Assembly (NCBI RefSeq): GCF_012650175.1
Contig: NZ_JAAILI010000008.1
Span: 186,001-250,000, forward strand
Source of the DNA: Sphingomonas sp. S2M10
GTDB lineage: Bacteria; Pseudomonadota; Alphaproteobacteria; Sphingomonadales; Sphingomonadaceae
Length of the DNA: 64,000 nucleotides
Direction of reading: 5' to 3'
The notes beneath the pieces are model-generated. The model was not told the DNA's origin and searched no databases. It saw only the letters and a list, made by a program, of their open reading frames with translations. The position numbers and the translations under genes are program-made. Shown piece after piece: positions 35,059 through 43,374 of the stretch. Position 1 is the stretch's first letter. The number at the start of each line of letters is the position of its first letter.

Positions 35059-36864
35059 TCAGGCGCCGGCCGTCACCAGAACTTGGTGCAGCGCCGCGGC
35101 GATCGTCCGCGCGTCGAACGGTTTTTCGATGACGACGACCGAATCGAGGCCGATCGGCAGATGGTCGCGCCCATAGCCGCTCACGAAGAGGAAAGGGATG
35201 TTCCGCGCGACCAGCGCGACGGCCACCTCGTCCACCAACGCACCCTGCAGATTGCCGTCGAGCAGCACGGCGTCAGCCTCGGTATCCGCGATCGCCGCCA
35301 GCGCCTCTTCGGCCGTGGAGGCCATGCCGGCACCCGTCATGCCGAGGTCCGCGAGGATCGTGGCCAGTTCCATCGCGACCAGCGGCTCGTCCTCCACGAT
35401 CAACACGCGCTTGCCGAGCAAGGCCGCATTGCCGCCGGGGGGCAGCATCGGCATCGTCTTGTGGCCGCCGCGCGCTTCGCCCCGCAGGCGGACTGCACTG
35501 GCATAGGGGATGGTGAGCTTCCACGCGACGCCCGCATCGCCATAGCGCGGGACTGCGCTGCCCCCCTCTGCCTTGAGGCTGCGTTCGATCAGCGCGGTGC
35601 CGAAACCGCGCCGGGTCGGCGGGGCCACGGCCGGTCCCCCGCTTTCCTGCCAGTCCACCTCCAGCATGCCGCCGCGCACGCCCCAGTGCAGTGCCACACG
35701 ACCGTCCGGCACCGAAAGCGCGCCATATTTGTGCGCGTTCGTCGCCAGCTCGTGCAGCACCAGGGCGAGATGCAGCGCCGGCTCGGGCGCGAGATCGACG
35801 GCCGGCCCTCCGGTATCGATGCGGGCCGGGTCGATGGTGCCCGTCTGGAGCTGCCCCTCGACCAGTTCCTGCAGGCTGGCGCCCTGCCAGGTCGTGCTGC
35901 TGAGCAGCGAATGGGCGCGTGCGAGCGCATGGATGCGGCCGATGAAGGTCGGCGCGAAGTCCGACGGGCCGGAGGAATGGCGCAGCGTCTGCGTGGCGAT
36001 CGCCTGCACCGAGGCAAGCGTGTTCTTCACCCGGTGGTTGAGCTCGCCGATCAGCAAGCGCTGGGTTTCCTCCGCACGTACCCGATCGGTGACGTCGAGG
36101 ATCTGGGTGTTGACCGAGAGCAGCGAGCCGTCCGCCCCGAGCAGCGCCGAGCCATATACCTCGCAGTCGAGGGTCACGCCCACCGCGGTCCGCATGCGCA
36201 GCGGCCGCATGTCGCGGACATGCTCGCCGGCGATCATCCCGCGGATCATCGTGTCGAACCGCGCGGCATGTTCGGCATCCAGCCATTCGAGCTCGGAGGG
36301 GCGCAGGCCGGACACTTCCACCGCGCGCCAGCCGAACATCCGCTCCGCCCCGGCGGACCAGGCAATGATCCGCTGCTCGGCATCGAATTCGACGATCGCG
36401 AGCGGCGAATTGTCGCGATGCGCCTTCAACCGGGCGAGCGCTGCGGCATGGCGGTCGCGCTGGCGGGCGATCTCCTGCCGCTGCGCCGCCAGCTCGACGA
36501 AAATCTCCACCTTGTTGCGGACGATCTGCGGATCGACCGGCTTGAGCAGATAATCGACCGCGCCGGTCTCATAGCCCCGGAAGCGGCGGCGCTCGTCGGT
36601 GGCGACGGCGGTGAGGAAGATGATCGGCACGCGCCGGGTGCGCTCGGTGCCGCGCATCAGCTCGGCGAGCTCGAAGCCGTCCATGCCCGGCATCTGCACG
36701 TCGAGCAGCGCAAGTGCCACGTCATGCACCAGCAGCAGTTCCAGCGCCTCCATGCCCGAGGCGGCGGTCAGCAGCTCCAGCCCCTCCTGCGCGAGCAGGG
36801 CCTGCAGCGCGATCAGGTTTTCGGGCACATCGTCGACGGCGAGGACCTTCACGGGGTCACGCAT
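35059..36864 (-). CDS. receiver-PAS-HWE histidine kinase-receiver protein
   Basis: 601 residues. N-terminal receiver (VKVLAVDDVPENLIALQALL, phosphoacceptor Asp in LALLDVQMPGMDGF, Lys in YLLKPV), PAS domain about 150-270, HWE kinase core with ELNHRVKNTLASVQAIATQT (phospho-His), ALVLHELATNAHKYGAL and the W-x-E of DWQESGGP, then a second receiver with VLIVEDEPLVAMELA and VLLDGNLQG. Such proteins act in alphaproteobacterial stress and light signalling. Its start overlaps the cheR stop by 8 nt, so signal flow from the upstream hybrid kinase is likely. Target unknown. Confidence 0.88.
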   Translation of the reverse strand: MRDPVKVLAVDDVPENLIALQALLAQEGLELLTAASGMEALELLLVHDVALALLDVQMPGMDGFELAELMRGTERTRRVPIIFLTAVATDERRRFRGYETGAVDYLLKPVDPQIVRNKVEIFVELAAQRQEIARQRDRHAAALARLKAHRDNSPLAIVEFDAEQRIIAWSAGAERMFGWRAVEVSGLRPSELEWLDAEHAARFDTMIRGMIAGEHVRDMRPLRMRTAVGVTLDCEVYGSALLGADGSLLSVNTQILDVTDRVRAEETQRLLIGELNHRVKNTLASVQAIATQTLRHSSGPSDFAPTFIGRIHALARAHSLLSSTTWQGASLQELVEGQLQTGTIDPARIDTGGPAVDLAPEPALHLALVLHELATNAHKYGALSVPDGRVALHWGVRGGMLEVDWQESGGPAVAPPTRRGFGTALIERSLKAEGGSAVPRYGDAGVAWKLTIPYASAVRLRGEARGGHKTMPMLPPGGNAALLGKRVLIVEDEPLVAMELATILADLGMTGAGMASTAEEALAAIADTEADAVLLDGNLQGALVDEVAVALVARNIPFLFVSGYGRDHLPIGLDSVVVIEKPFDARTIAAALHQVLVTAGA

Positions 36865-37717
36865 CAGTCGTCACCTGCACTTGGGCGGTGTTGCGCCGAT
36901 AGATGCGCTCGCCTGCGTCGAAATCGGCAAAGGCATCGGCATGGCGCGAGAAACGCAGCGTCTCGCGAGCGCCGAGCCCCAGAAAACCGCCGCGCACCAG
37001 CGACTCGCCGAACAGCCCGAGCGCACGATCCTGCAGGTCACGATCGAAATAGATCAGCACATTGCGGCTGGAGACCAGCTGCGCCTCGGCAAACACCTGA
37101 TCGGTGGCGAGGCTATGTTCCGCGAAGACGGCGCGGGCACGGAGGCTCTTGTCAAACACCGCGCCACCATAGGCCGCCGTGTAGTAATCGGAAAGCGAAC
37201 TATGCCCGCCGGAAAGGCGATGATTCTCGGTAAACTGCGGAATCCGTGCCAAATCGAAAATGCCCGCCTCCGCCTTGGCGAGCGCCGCCGGGCTGATATC
37301 GGTGCAATAGAAGATCGTCCGGTCCTCCAGCCCTTCCTCGCGGAAGAGGATCGCCAGCGAGTAGAATTCCTCGCCGTTGGCGCAGCCGGCGATCCATACC
37401 TTGAGCGAGGGCCAGGTGCGCAGGTGCGGCACCACCTTTTCGCGCAGCGCACGGAAATAGGCGGGATCGCGGAACATCTCGCTCACCTGGATGGTGAGGA
37501 AGCCCATGAGTTCGGCGAATACCGCCGGTTCGCGCAGCAGCCGGTGCTGGAGCTGCGAAAGCCCCGCGCAGCCGAAACGCTGGCAGGCCCGCTCCATTCG
37601 CCGGTGCAGCGAGCCCCGCGAATAGCCGCGAAAGTCGTACTGATAGTGCCGCCAGATCGCTTCGAGCAGCAGGTCGAGCTCGATCTCCTCGTGCGGCAGA
37701 ATCGCTTCATCGATCAC
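36857..37717 (-). CDS. CheR-type protein-glutamate methyltransferase
   Basis: 286 residues from a GTG at 37717 that overlaps the hybrid kinase stop as GTGA. The N-terminal helical domain (YDFRGYSRGSLHRRMERACQRFG) and the catalytic domain (FRDPAYFRALREKVVPHL; LKVWIAGCANGEEFYSLAI, SAM motif; FYCTDISPAALAKAEAG; LVSSRNVLIYFD) are those of CheR. Without CheB or a receptor gene next to it, and sandwiched between two kinases, it belongs to the CheR-like proteins of non-flagellar signalling. It may methylate a receptor or a kinase sensor domain. Confidence 0.87.
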   Translation of the reverse strand: MIDEAILPHEEIELDLLLEAIWRHYQYDFRGYSRGSLHRRMERACQRFGCAGLSQLQHRLLREPAVFAELMGFLTIQVSEMFRDPAYFRALREKVVPHLRTWPSLKVWIAGCANGEEFYSLAILFREEGLEDRTIFYCTDISPAALAKAEAGIFDLARIPQFTENHRLSGGHSSLSDYYTAAYGGAVFDKSLRARAVFAEHSLATDQVFAEAQLVSSRNVLIYFDRDLQDRALGLFGESLVRGGFLGLGARETLRFSRHADAFADFDAGERIYRRNTAQVQVTTDA

Positions 37718-40700
37718 CGCGGCATCCACACCCGCACCAGGCTGAGCAGCTTGTCGATGTCGAGCGGCTTGGCGAGATAATCGTTCGCGCCGGCATCCAG
37801 GCATTCCTGCTGGTCGCGCGCCATAGCCTTGGCGGTGAGCATCAGGATCGGCAGCGTCTTGCCCCAGGGCTGCTTGCGGATCTCGCGCGTGGCGGTCAGG
37901 CCGTCCATCTCGGGCATCATCACGTCCATCAGCACGAGATCGACCGGATCGGCGAGATGGCGCGCCGATTCGTCAAGCGCGTGCAGCGCCTCGCGGCCGT
38001 TGCGGGCGATGCGAACCTTGACCCCATGGGGCTCAAAAATGCTCGTCAGCGCATAAACGTTCCGGATGTCGTCCTCGACCACCAGGATCGAACGGCCTTC
38101 CAGCGCGGCGTCGCGGCCCAGCGCCTTGGCGAGCAGCGCCTGCTGGGGCTCGGGCAGCTCGGAGACGACCTGGTGGAGGAAGAGCGTCACCTCGTCGAGC
38201 AGCCGCTCGGGCGACTTGGCGCCCTTGACGATGATCGACTTGGAATATTTGCGCAGCCGCAGCTCCTCGTCCTGGCTGAGGTCGCGGCCGGTATAGACGA
38301 TCACCGGCGGGAAACCGACGCTGTCGTCCTCGCTCAGCCGGTCGAGCAGGTCGAGGCCCGAGGCGTCGGGCAGGTTGAGATCGAGCACCATGCAGTCGAA
38401 CGTCTCCTGGCCGAGCCGTTCGAAGGTCTGCGCGGCGGAGTGGGCCTGCACCGTCTCCACCTCGCGCGAGGCGAGCAGTTGCTTCACGCTTTCCGCCTGC
38501 TGCGCGTCGTCCTCCACCACCAGCACGCGGCGCATCCGCTGCGACATGCGGGCTTCCAGCCCCTCCAGCATGTCGACCAGCTGCTCGCGCCTCACCGGCT
38601 TGAACAGATAGCCGACCGCGCCGCTCGACAGCGCGGCCTGGCTGTCGTCGTCGACCGAGACGACGTGCACCGGGATGTGCCGGGTGCGCACGTCGCGCTT
38701 GATCCGGTCGAGCACCGACAGGCCGGTATGGTCCGGCAGGTTCATGTCGAGGATCACCGCGTTGGGCACATATTGCCGGGCGAGCAGCGCGCCCTCGTCC
38801 GCAGTGCCGGCGATCAGGCACTGGAAGCCCAGATCATGCGCGATGTCGCACAGGATCCGCGCGAACACCGGATCGTCCTCGACGATCAGGATCACGCGGG
38901 AATCGCCCGACAGCTTCTCGCGATCGTCCTCGGTCGGCTCGGCGCTGCGACGGCGGCCGGGCTTGGGATTGGAGGGCTGCGGCTTGACCGGTGCCGGGCT
39001 GGGGCTCGGCAGCGGCGCCGCCGCCTGCACCAGCGCGGGGTCATAGGCTTCGGGCAGCACGAGCGAGAAGGCGCTTCCCGCCCCCGCCTCGCTCTCGACC
39101 AGCACTTCGCCGCCGAGCAGCCGCGCCAGCTCGCGCGAAATCGACAGGCCCAGGCCCGTGCCGCCGTATTTGCGGCTGACCGTCCCGTCCGCCTGCCGGA
39201 ACGCCTCGAAAATCACCTGCTGCTGCTCGGCCGGGATGCCCACGCCGGTGTCGCGCACGGTGAAGGCGATCCGACCGTCCGGCCGCCGCGTCACGCCCAG
39301 CGACACCTCGCCCTTGGCGGTGAACTTGATCGCATTGGACAGGAAATTCTTGAGAACCTGCTCCAGCCGCTGCGGATCGGTCTCGATCTCGCCGGGCGCA
39401 CCCGCCGCCTGTTCGATCCGGAACTCCAGCCCCTTGGCGCTGGCCGAGGCCCCGAACACCGCCTTCAGCTTGTCGAGCAGCGGCGCGATGCGGACGCGGC
39501 GCGGCTGGAGTTCGAGCTTGCCGGCCTCGATCTTCGAGATGTCGAGAATGTCGTTGATCAGCGTGAGCAGGTCGTTGCCCGAGGTCTCGATCGTCTCGGC
39601 GTGACGGACCTGCTCGGCGCTGAGATTGCCCGCACGGTTTTCCGCCAGCAGCCGTGCCATGATCAGCAGCGAGTTGAGCGGCGTGCGCAGCTCATGGCTC
39701 ATATTGGCGAGGAATTCGGACTTGTAGCGGCTGGCCTGTTCGAGGTCGGCCGCCTGCTGCTCCAGCGAGCCCTGCGCGCGGGCGAGTTCGTCGCGCTGCA
39801 GCTCCAGCGCGCGGGTCTGCGCCTCCAGCTCGGCATTGCTCTGCTCAAGCGCGGATTGCTGCGCCTCCAGCCGGGCGGCGGTGTCCTGCAACTCGCGGCT
39901 CTGCGCCTCCAGCTCGTCATTGTTGACGCGCAGTTCCTCGCTCTGGACCTGCAGCTCCTCCGCCTGCTTCTGCGTCTGCTCCAGCAGGTCGCGGAGCCGG
40001 GCGCGGTACTTGCCCGATCGGATCGAGACGCCGAGCTGGCCGCTGATCCGGTCCAGCAGCGCCCGGACCTGCGCATCGACCGCGCCGGAGAAGCCCAGCT
40101 CGATCACCCCGTTGATCTCGCCGTCCGCTTCGGTGACCCCAATCAGCAGCGTCCGCGGCTGCGCCTGGCCCAGGCCGGAGCCATAATAGAGATAGCCTTC
40201 CGGCACCTGCTCCAGCACGAACTGCCGCCGATCGGCGATCGCCTGGCCGAGCAGGCCCTCGCCGGGCTTTACCCATTCGGGCAGCGGCGCCTCGCCCGGC
40301 ACGGCGTAGGTGCCGCGGCGGCGGAAGCCCGCCCCGCTGGGATCGCGCACAAAAATGGCGCCCGCCTGTGCACCGCTATAATCGGCGAGGAAGCGCAGCG
40401 CGGCGGTGGCAAGCTCGTTGAGCGGCAGTTCGCCGGCGACCGCCTTGGCGAGCCCGACCTGCCCCGATTGCAGCCATTCCTCGCGGCGGATCGCCAGGCG
40501 GTTGCGGATGAAGGCGAAGCCGATGCCCGCGAGGATCCAGATGATCGCGGTGCCGAGGACGCGGTTGATCAGCACCACCTGCGGATCGACGCCCGGCGGG
40601 GCCAAGGTGAAACCGGCGAAATTGAGCAGGGTCGCCAACGCCGCCACGATGAGCGGCACCACCGGTCGCCGCGCCACATAGGCGATCACCGTCGGCAGCA

Positions 40701-40827
40701 GATAGCCCGCCCAGGTCGCGGTGCCGAGCGGCAGCACCGTGTCGGCACCGAACGGCAGCACCAGCAGCGCGGCGAGGCCTGCATAGAGGGGGACGGAGGA
40801 CGTGCGGCTGCGCGGAATGAGCGACAT
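37714..40827 (-). CDS. hybrid sensor histidine kinase with three receiver domains
   Basis: 1037 residues from ATG 40827 (a TTG lies four codons upstream). Order: four or so membrane helices (about 10-110), GAF-like domain (about 135-265), long Gln/Glu coiled coil (about 280-370: EELQVQSEELRVNNDELEAQ), HisKA (FLANMSHELRTPLNSLLIM), HATPase (FSNAI-type NFLSNAIKFTAKGE; GGTGLGLSISREL), Pro-rich linker, and three receivers with phosphoacceptors in VILDMNLPDHTG, MVLDLNLPDASG and VLMDVMMPEMDG. The layout resembles GAF-HisKA-REC multidomain kinases associated with CheR in biofilm and stress control. It is co-transcribed with cheR and the HWE kinase. Confidence 0.9.
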   Translation of the reverse strand: MSLIPRSRTSSVPLYAGLAALLVLPFGADTVLPLGTATWAGYLLPTVIAYVARRPVVPLIVAALATLLNFAGFTLAPPGVDPQVVLINRVLGTAIIWILAGIGFAFIRNRLAIRREEWLQSGQVGLAKAVAGELPLNELATAALRFLADYSGAQAGAIFVRDPSGAGFRRRGTYAVPGEAPLPEWVKPGEGLLGQAIADRRQFVLEQVPEGYLYYGSGLGQAQPRTLLIGVTEADGEINGVIELGFSGAVDAQVRALLDRISGQLGVSIRSGKYRARLRDLLEQTQKQAEELQVQSEELRVNNDELEAQSRELQDTAARLEAQQSALEQSNAELEAQTRALELQRDELARAQGSLEQQAADLEQASRYKSEFLANMSHELRTPLNSLLIMARLLAENRAGNLSAEQVRHAETIETSGNDLLTLINDILDISKIEAGKLELQPRRVRIAPLLDKLKAVFGASASAKGLEFRIEQAAGAPGEIETDPQRLEQVLKNFLSNAIKFTAKGEVSLGVTRRPDGRIAFTVRDTGVGIPAEQQQVIFEAFRQADGTVSRKYGGTGLGLSISRELARLLGGEVLVESEAGAGSAFSLVLPEAYDPALVQAAAPLPSPSPAPVKPQPSNPKPGRRRSAEPTEDDREKLSGDSRVILIVEDDPVFARILCDIAHDLGFQCLIAGTADEGALLARQYVPNAVILDMNLPDHTGLSVLDRIKRDVRTRHIPVHVVSVDDDSQAALSSGAVGYLFKPVRREQLVDMLEGLEARMSQRMRRVLVVEDDAQQAESVKQLLASREVETVQAHSAAQTFERLGQETFDCMVLDLNLPDASGLDLLDRLSEDDSVGFPPVIVYTGRDLSQDEELRLRKYSKSIIVKGAKSPERLLDEVTLFLHQVVSELPEPQQALLAKALGRDAALEGRSILVVEDDIRNVYALTSIFEPHGVKVRIARNGREALHALDESARHLADPVDLVLMDVMMPEMDGLTATREIRKQPWGKTLPILMLTAKAMARDQQECLDAGANDYLAKPLDIDKLLSLVRVWMPR

Positions 40828-40930
40828 ATGGAAACTCAAGGGGATAGGCTGGGGCCGTAGCTACCCGCCTTTCGCCTTCCGTCGCAACCCCGACTGCCTG
40901 GCGGCCCGGCGGCGCACGGCCGCCGCATCG

Positions 40931-42316
40931 TCAAAGGCCCAACACGGCCCGGTCCGCGGTCGCCGCCGCGAGATCGGCACGCGCGACCAGCGCCTGGTAG
41001 CGCGCATCGAGCGCGCGCAGTCGCGCATCGGTCGCGCTTTCCTCGCGCTGGTTGATGAGGAAGAAGTCGCTCGCGCCCATGTCGAAGCGGCGCTGCTCCG
41101 CTGCCGCCATTCTGCCCGCCAGCTCGGCCTCCTGCCCGGCGAGATCGGCGACCCTGTCGGCGCCCTCGATGCCGATCGCGATGCCCTTCACTTCGATGGC
41201 GATCTGTTCTTCCAGCATCCGGTGGCGCGTGCGCAGGCCGTCAATCTCCGCCCGTGCCTCGGCGATGCGGCCCCTGGCGGAGCGACGCTCCAGCGGCACC
41301 GAGAATTTGACGCCGACGATCGCCTCGGCCGGCGTGCGCGACGGACCACCCAGCCCGATCGCGCCGACATCCTTGCCCAGCTCGGCCCGGGCATCGAGCC
41401 GCGGCTTGAGGTCATTTTCTGCCAGGTTGAGGCGTGCCAGCGACTGGTCCATCCGCACCAGCACGGTCTTCAGGTCGGGCCGCAGGATCGGGCCCGCCTT
41501 GCGCGGCGCGATCGCCAGCTCCGGCAGCGCATCGGGCAGTTGCTCGAGCGCCGGCACCAGCGGCGCCCCATTGGCGTCGCGCCAGAAGAAGGACAGCGCA
41601 TTGGCCGTTTCGGCAAGCTTCTGCTCCGCCTGCGCGACCAGCGAGCGCCTGCGGGCAAGGTTCTGGTCATTCTCGGTGATCAGGATCTGCGGGCGGGCGC
41701 CCAGTTGCACCTGCCGCGCCAGCTGCGCGCGCCGCTTCTCGGAGAGCGCGAGCAGATCGCGATAGGCCTTGAGCCGCAGTCCGGCGATCGCCCAGGCCTG
41801 ATAGGCGCCCATCGCGCGGCGCTGCACGCCGATCGCCACCATCTCGCGCTCCAGCCGGGCGACGTCGACATCCTGATCGGCCAGACGCAGCTTGGTGCGG
41901 CGCTCATCCGTGACGCGATCCCGCAGCAGCGAGAAGACCGCGCCGACTTTGAACTCGCCGAGCTGGTTGGTGTAGGCCTTGTCCTCATAGACCGGGAACC
42001 GCCCGCGCGAGACGCGATAGCCGGCGTAGAGCCCGCCGCCATTATTGTCCAAGGCGCGGCTGGCCTTCGCCTCCGCCACCGTGCCGTCGTAATAGCCGAA
42101 GGGCCGGGTCTGGGCGTCGACGTCGAACACCACGTCGAATGCCCCCTCGGCGCTCAGCGCCTTGCCCTCGGCCTGGCGCTGCCTGGCCAGCGCCTCGATG
42201 ATCTGCGGCGCGTTCTGCGCCGAGGAACGCAGCACCTGATCCAGGGTAAGCGGCCCCTGCGCCGCGGCGGGCACCGCGAACGCCAGGGCGCAAAGGGCAA
42301 GCAGCAGCCGGATCAT
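40931..42316 (-). CDS. TolC family outer membrane efflux protein
   Basis: 461 residues with signal peptide MIRLLLALCALAFAVPAAAQ and two long coiled-coil repeats (LADQDVDVARLEREMVAIGVQ and RGRIAEARAEIDGLRTRHRMLEEQ) separated by short beta segments, the OEP/TolC pattern. It would form the outer-membrane channel for the HlyD and ABC proteins encoded just upstream (4-nt overlap with the HlyD gene). The export cargo is unknown. Confidence 0.85.
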   Translation of the reverse strand: MIRLLLALCALAFAVPAAAQGPLTLDQVLRSSAQNAPQIIEALARQRQAEGKALSAEGAFDVVFDVDAQTRPFGYYDGTVAEAKASRALDNNGGGLYAGYRVSRGRFPVYEDKAYTNQLGEFKVGAVFSLLRDRVTDERRTKLRLADQDVDVARLEREMVAIGVQRRAMGAYQAWAIAGLRLKAYRDLLALSEKRRAQLARQVQLGARPQILITENDQNLARRRSLVAQAEQKLAETANALSFFWRDANGAPLVPALEQLPDALPELAIAPRKAGPILRPDLKTVLVRMDQSLARLNLAENDLKPRLDARAELGKDVGAIGLGGPSRTPAEAIVGVKFSVPLERRSARGRIAEARAEIDGLRTRHRMLEEQIAIEVKGIAIGIEGADRVADLAGQEAELAGRMAAAEQRRFDMGASDFFLINQREESATDARLRALDARYQALVARADLAAATADRAVLGL

Positions 42317-43374
42317 TTCTTTTTCTTCTTGTAGACGTCCATGCTCTTCTCCTCGCCCTTGTCGGCCGCGGTGCCGAATTCGAGCGGGAAGTCGTTGAGC
42401 TGGCGCCAGAGTTCATAGCCGACCGGCACCGTTTCGCCCTGCACCCAGCCGCGCACCTTGGCGCCCAGGCGGACGAAGCGGTCCCCCGGCCAGGCGAGCG
42501 TGCCCGGCATCGGCTCGATCAGCACGCGGAACAGCCCGTCGGGCATCGCCGAGGGGTCGACCGAGCGCACCCGCCCGTCGAACAGCCCCCAGGCCATGGA
42601 CGGCCAGCCGCTCAGCTGGATCGCGGGCCAGCCCTCGAACTCCAGCCGCACGCGGCGGCCGGGGCGCACCAGCGCGATGTCGCGCCCGTCGACCATCAGC
42701 TCGACGACGCGCTCGGTGCCGCCCTCGGGCGCCAGCGTCGCCAGCTCGGTGCCGGCGCTGACCAGCGTCGCGCCGGCGGCGGCGTTGAGCGTCTGGATGC
42801 GGCCGTCACGCGGCGCGCGAACGATCTGCACCGCTTGGCGATTGAGCGACACCTCGATCCGGTTGAGCTTGGCCCGCGATTCGGCGAGCTTCGCGCCCTG
42901 ATCGGCGACGCGGATCTGCGCCTGTTCATAGTCGCGCCGCGCCGCCAGCCCTTCGTTGAACAATGTCCGCGCGCGGTTCACGTCGATCGATGCCGTCGCT
43001 CGTGCGCTTTCCACCGACGCGATCTCGGCGAGCACCTGGTCGCGCTCGGCGGCGAGGCGGGCGAGCAGCTCGGGATCGTTGTCCGAGATCTTGGCGATCG
43101 GATCGCCCTTCTTCACCGCCTGGCCATCGGTGACGAACCAGCGATCGACCCGGCCCGGCACCAGCGCGGTGACCGACTGGACACGGTCGTGCGGATCGAG
43201 CGCGACCACCTGCCCCCGCCCCGCCGCGGTCTGCACCCAGGGGACGTAGACCATGGTCACCCCGAGCAGCGCGATGGCGATCACGATCATCCAGGCGATG
43301 ACGCAGGCGATGCGCGGCGGGCGCATGCCGGCCAGCGTGGGGAAATGGCCGATATGGTCAGGCCGGAAAGGCAT
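42313..43374 (-). CDS. HlyD family periplasmic adaptor
   Basis: 353 residues from ATG 43374. One membrane anchor near residues 22-44 (IACVIAWMIVIAIALLGVTMVYVPWV), a lipoyl-type domain (VQSVTALVPGRVDRWFVTDGQAVKKGDPIAKI), coiled coil (LAAERDQVLAEIASVESARA; RRDYEQAQIRVADQGAKLAESRAKL), second lipoyl half (VQIVRAPRDGRIQTLNAAAGATL) and a beta-barrel end. It finishes with five consecutive lysines. It overlaps the ABC gene by 17 nt and tolC by 4 nt, so the three form one export unit. Confidence 0.88.
   Translation of the reverse strand: MPFRPDHIGHFPTLAGMRPPRIACVIAWMIVIAIALLGVTMVYVPWVQTAAGRGQVVALDPHDRVQSVTALVPGRVDRWFVTDGQAVKKGDPIAKISDNDPELLARLAAERDQVLAEIASVESARATASIDVNRARTLFNEGLAARRDYEQAQIRVADQGAKLAESRAKLNRIEVSLNRQAVQIVRAPRDGRIQTLNAAAGATLVSAGTELATLAPEGGTERVVELMVDGRDIALVRPGRRVRLEFEGWPAIQLSGWPSMAWGLFDGRVRSVDPSAMPDGLFRVLIEPMPGTLAWPGDRFVRLGAKVRGWVQGETVPVGYELWRQLNDFPLEFGTAADKGEEKSMDVYKKKKK

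Noticed and set aside
37957..40860. 967-codon open frame antisense to the hybrid kinase
   Set aside because: Shadow of the kinase frame with no recognisable motif.
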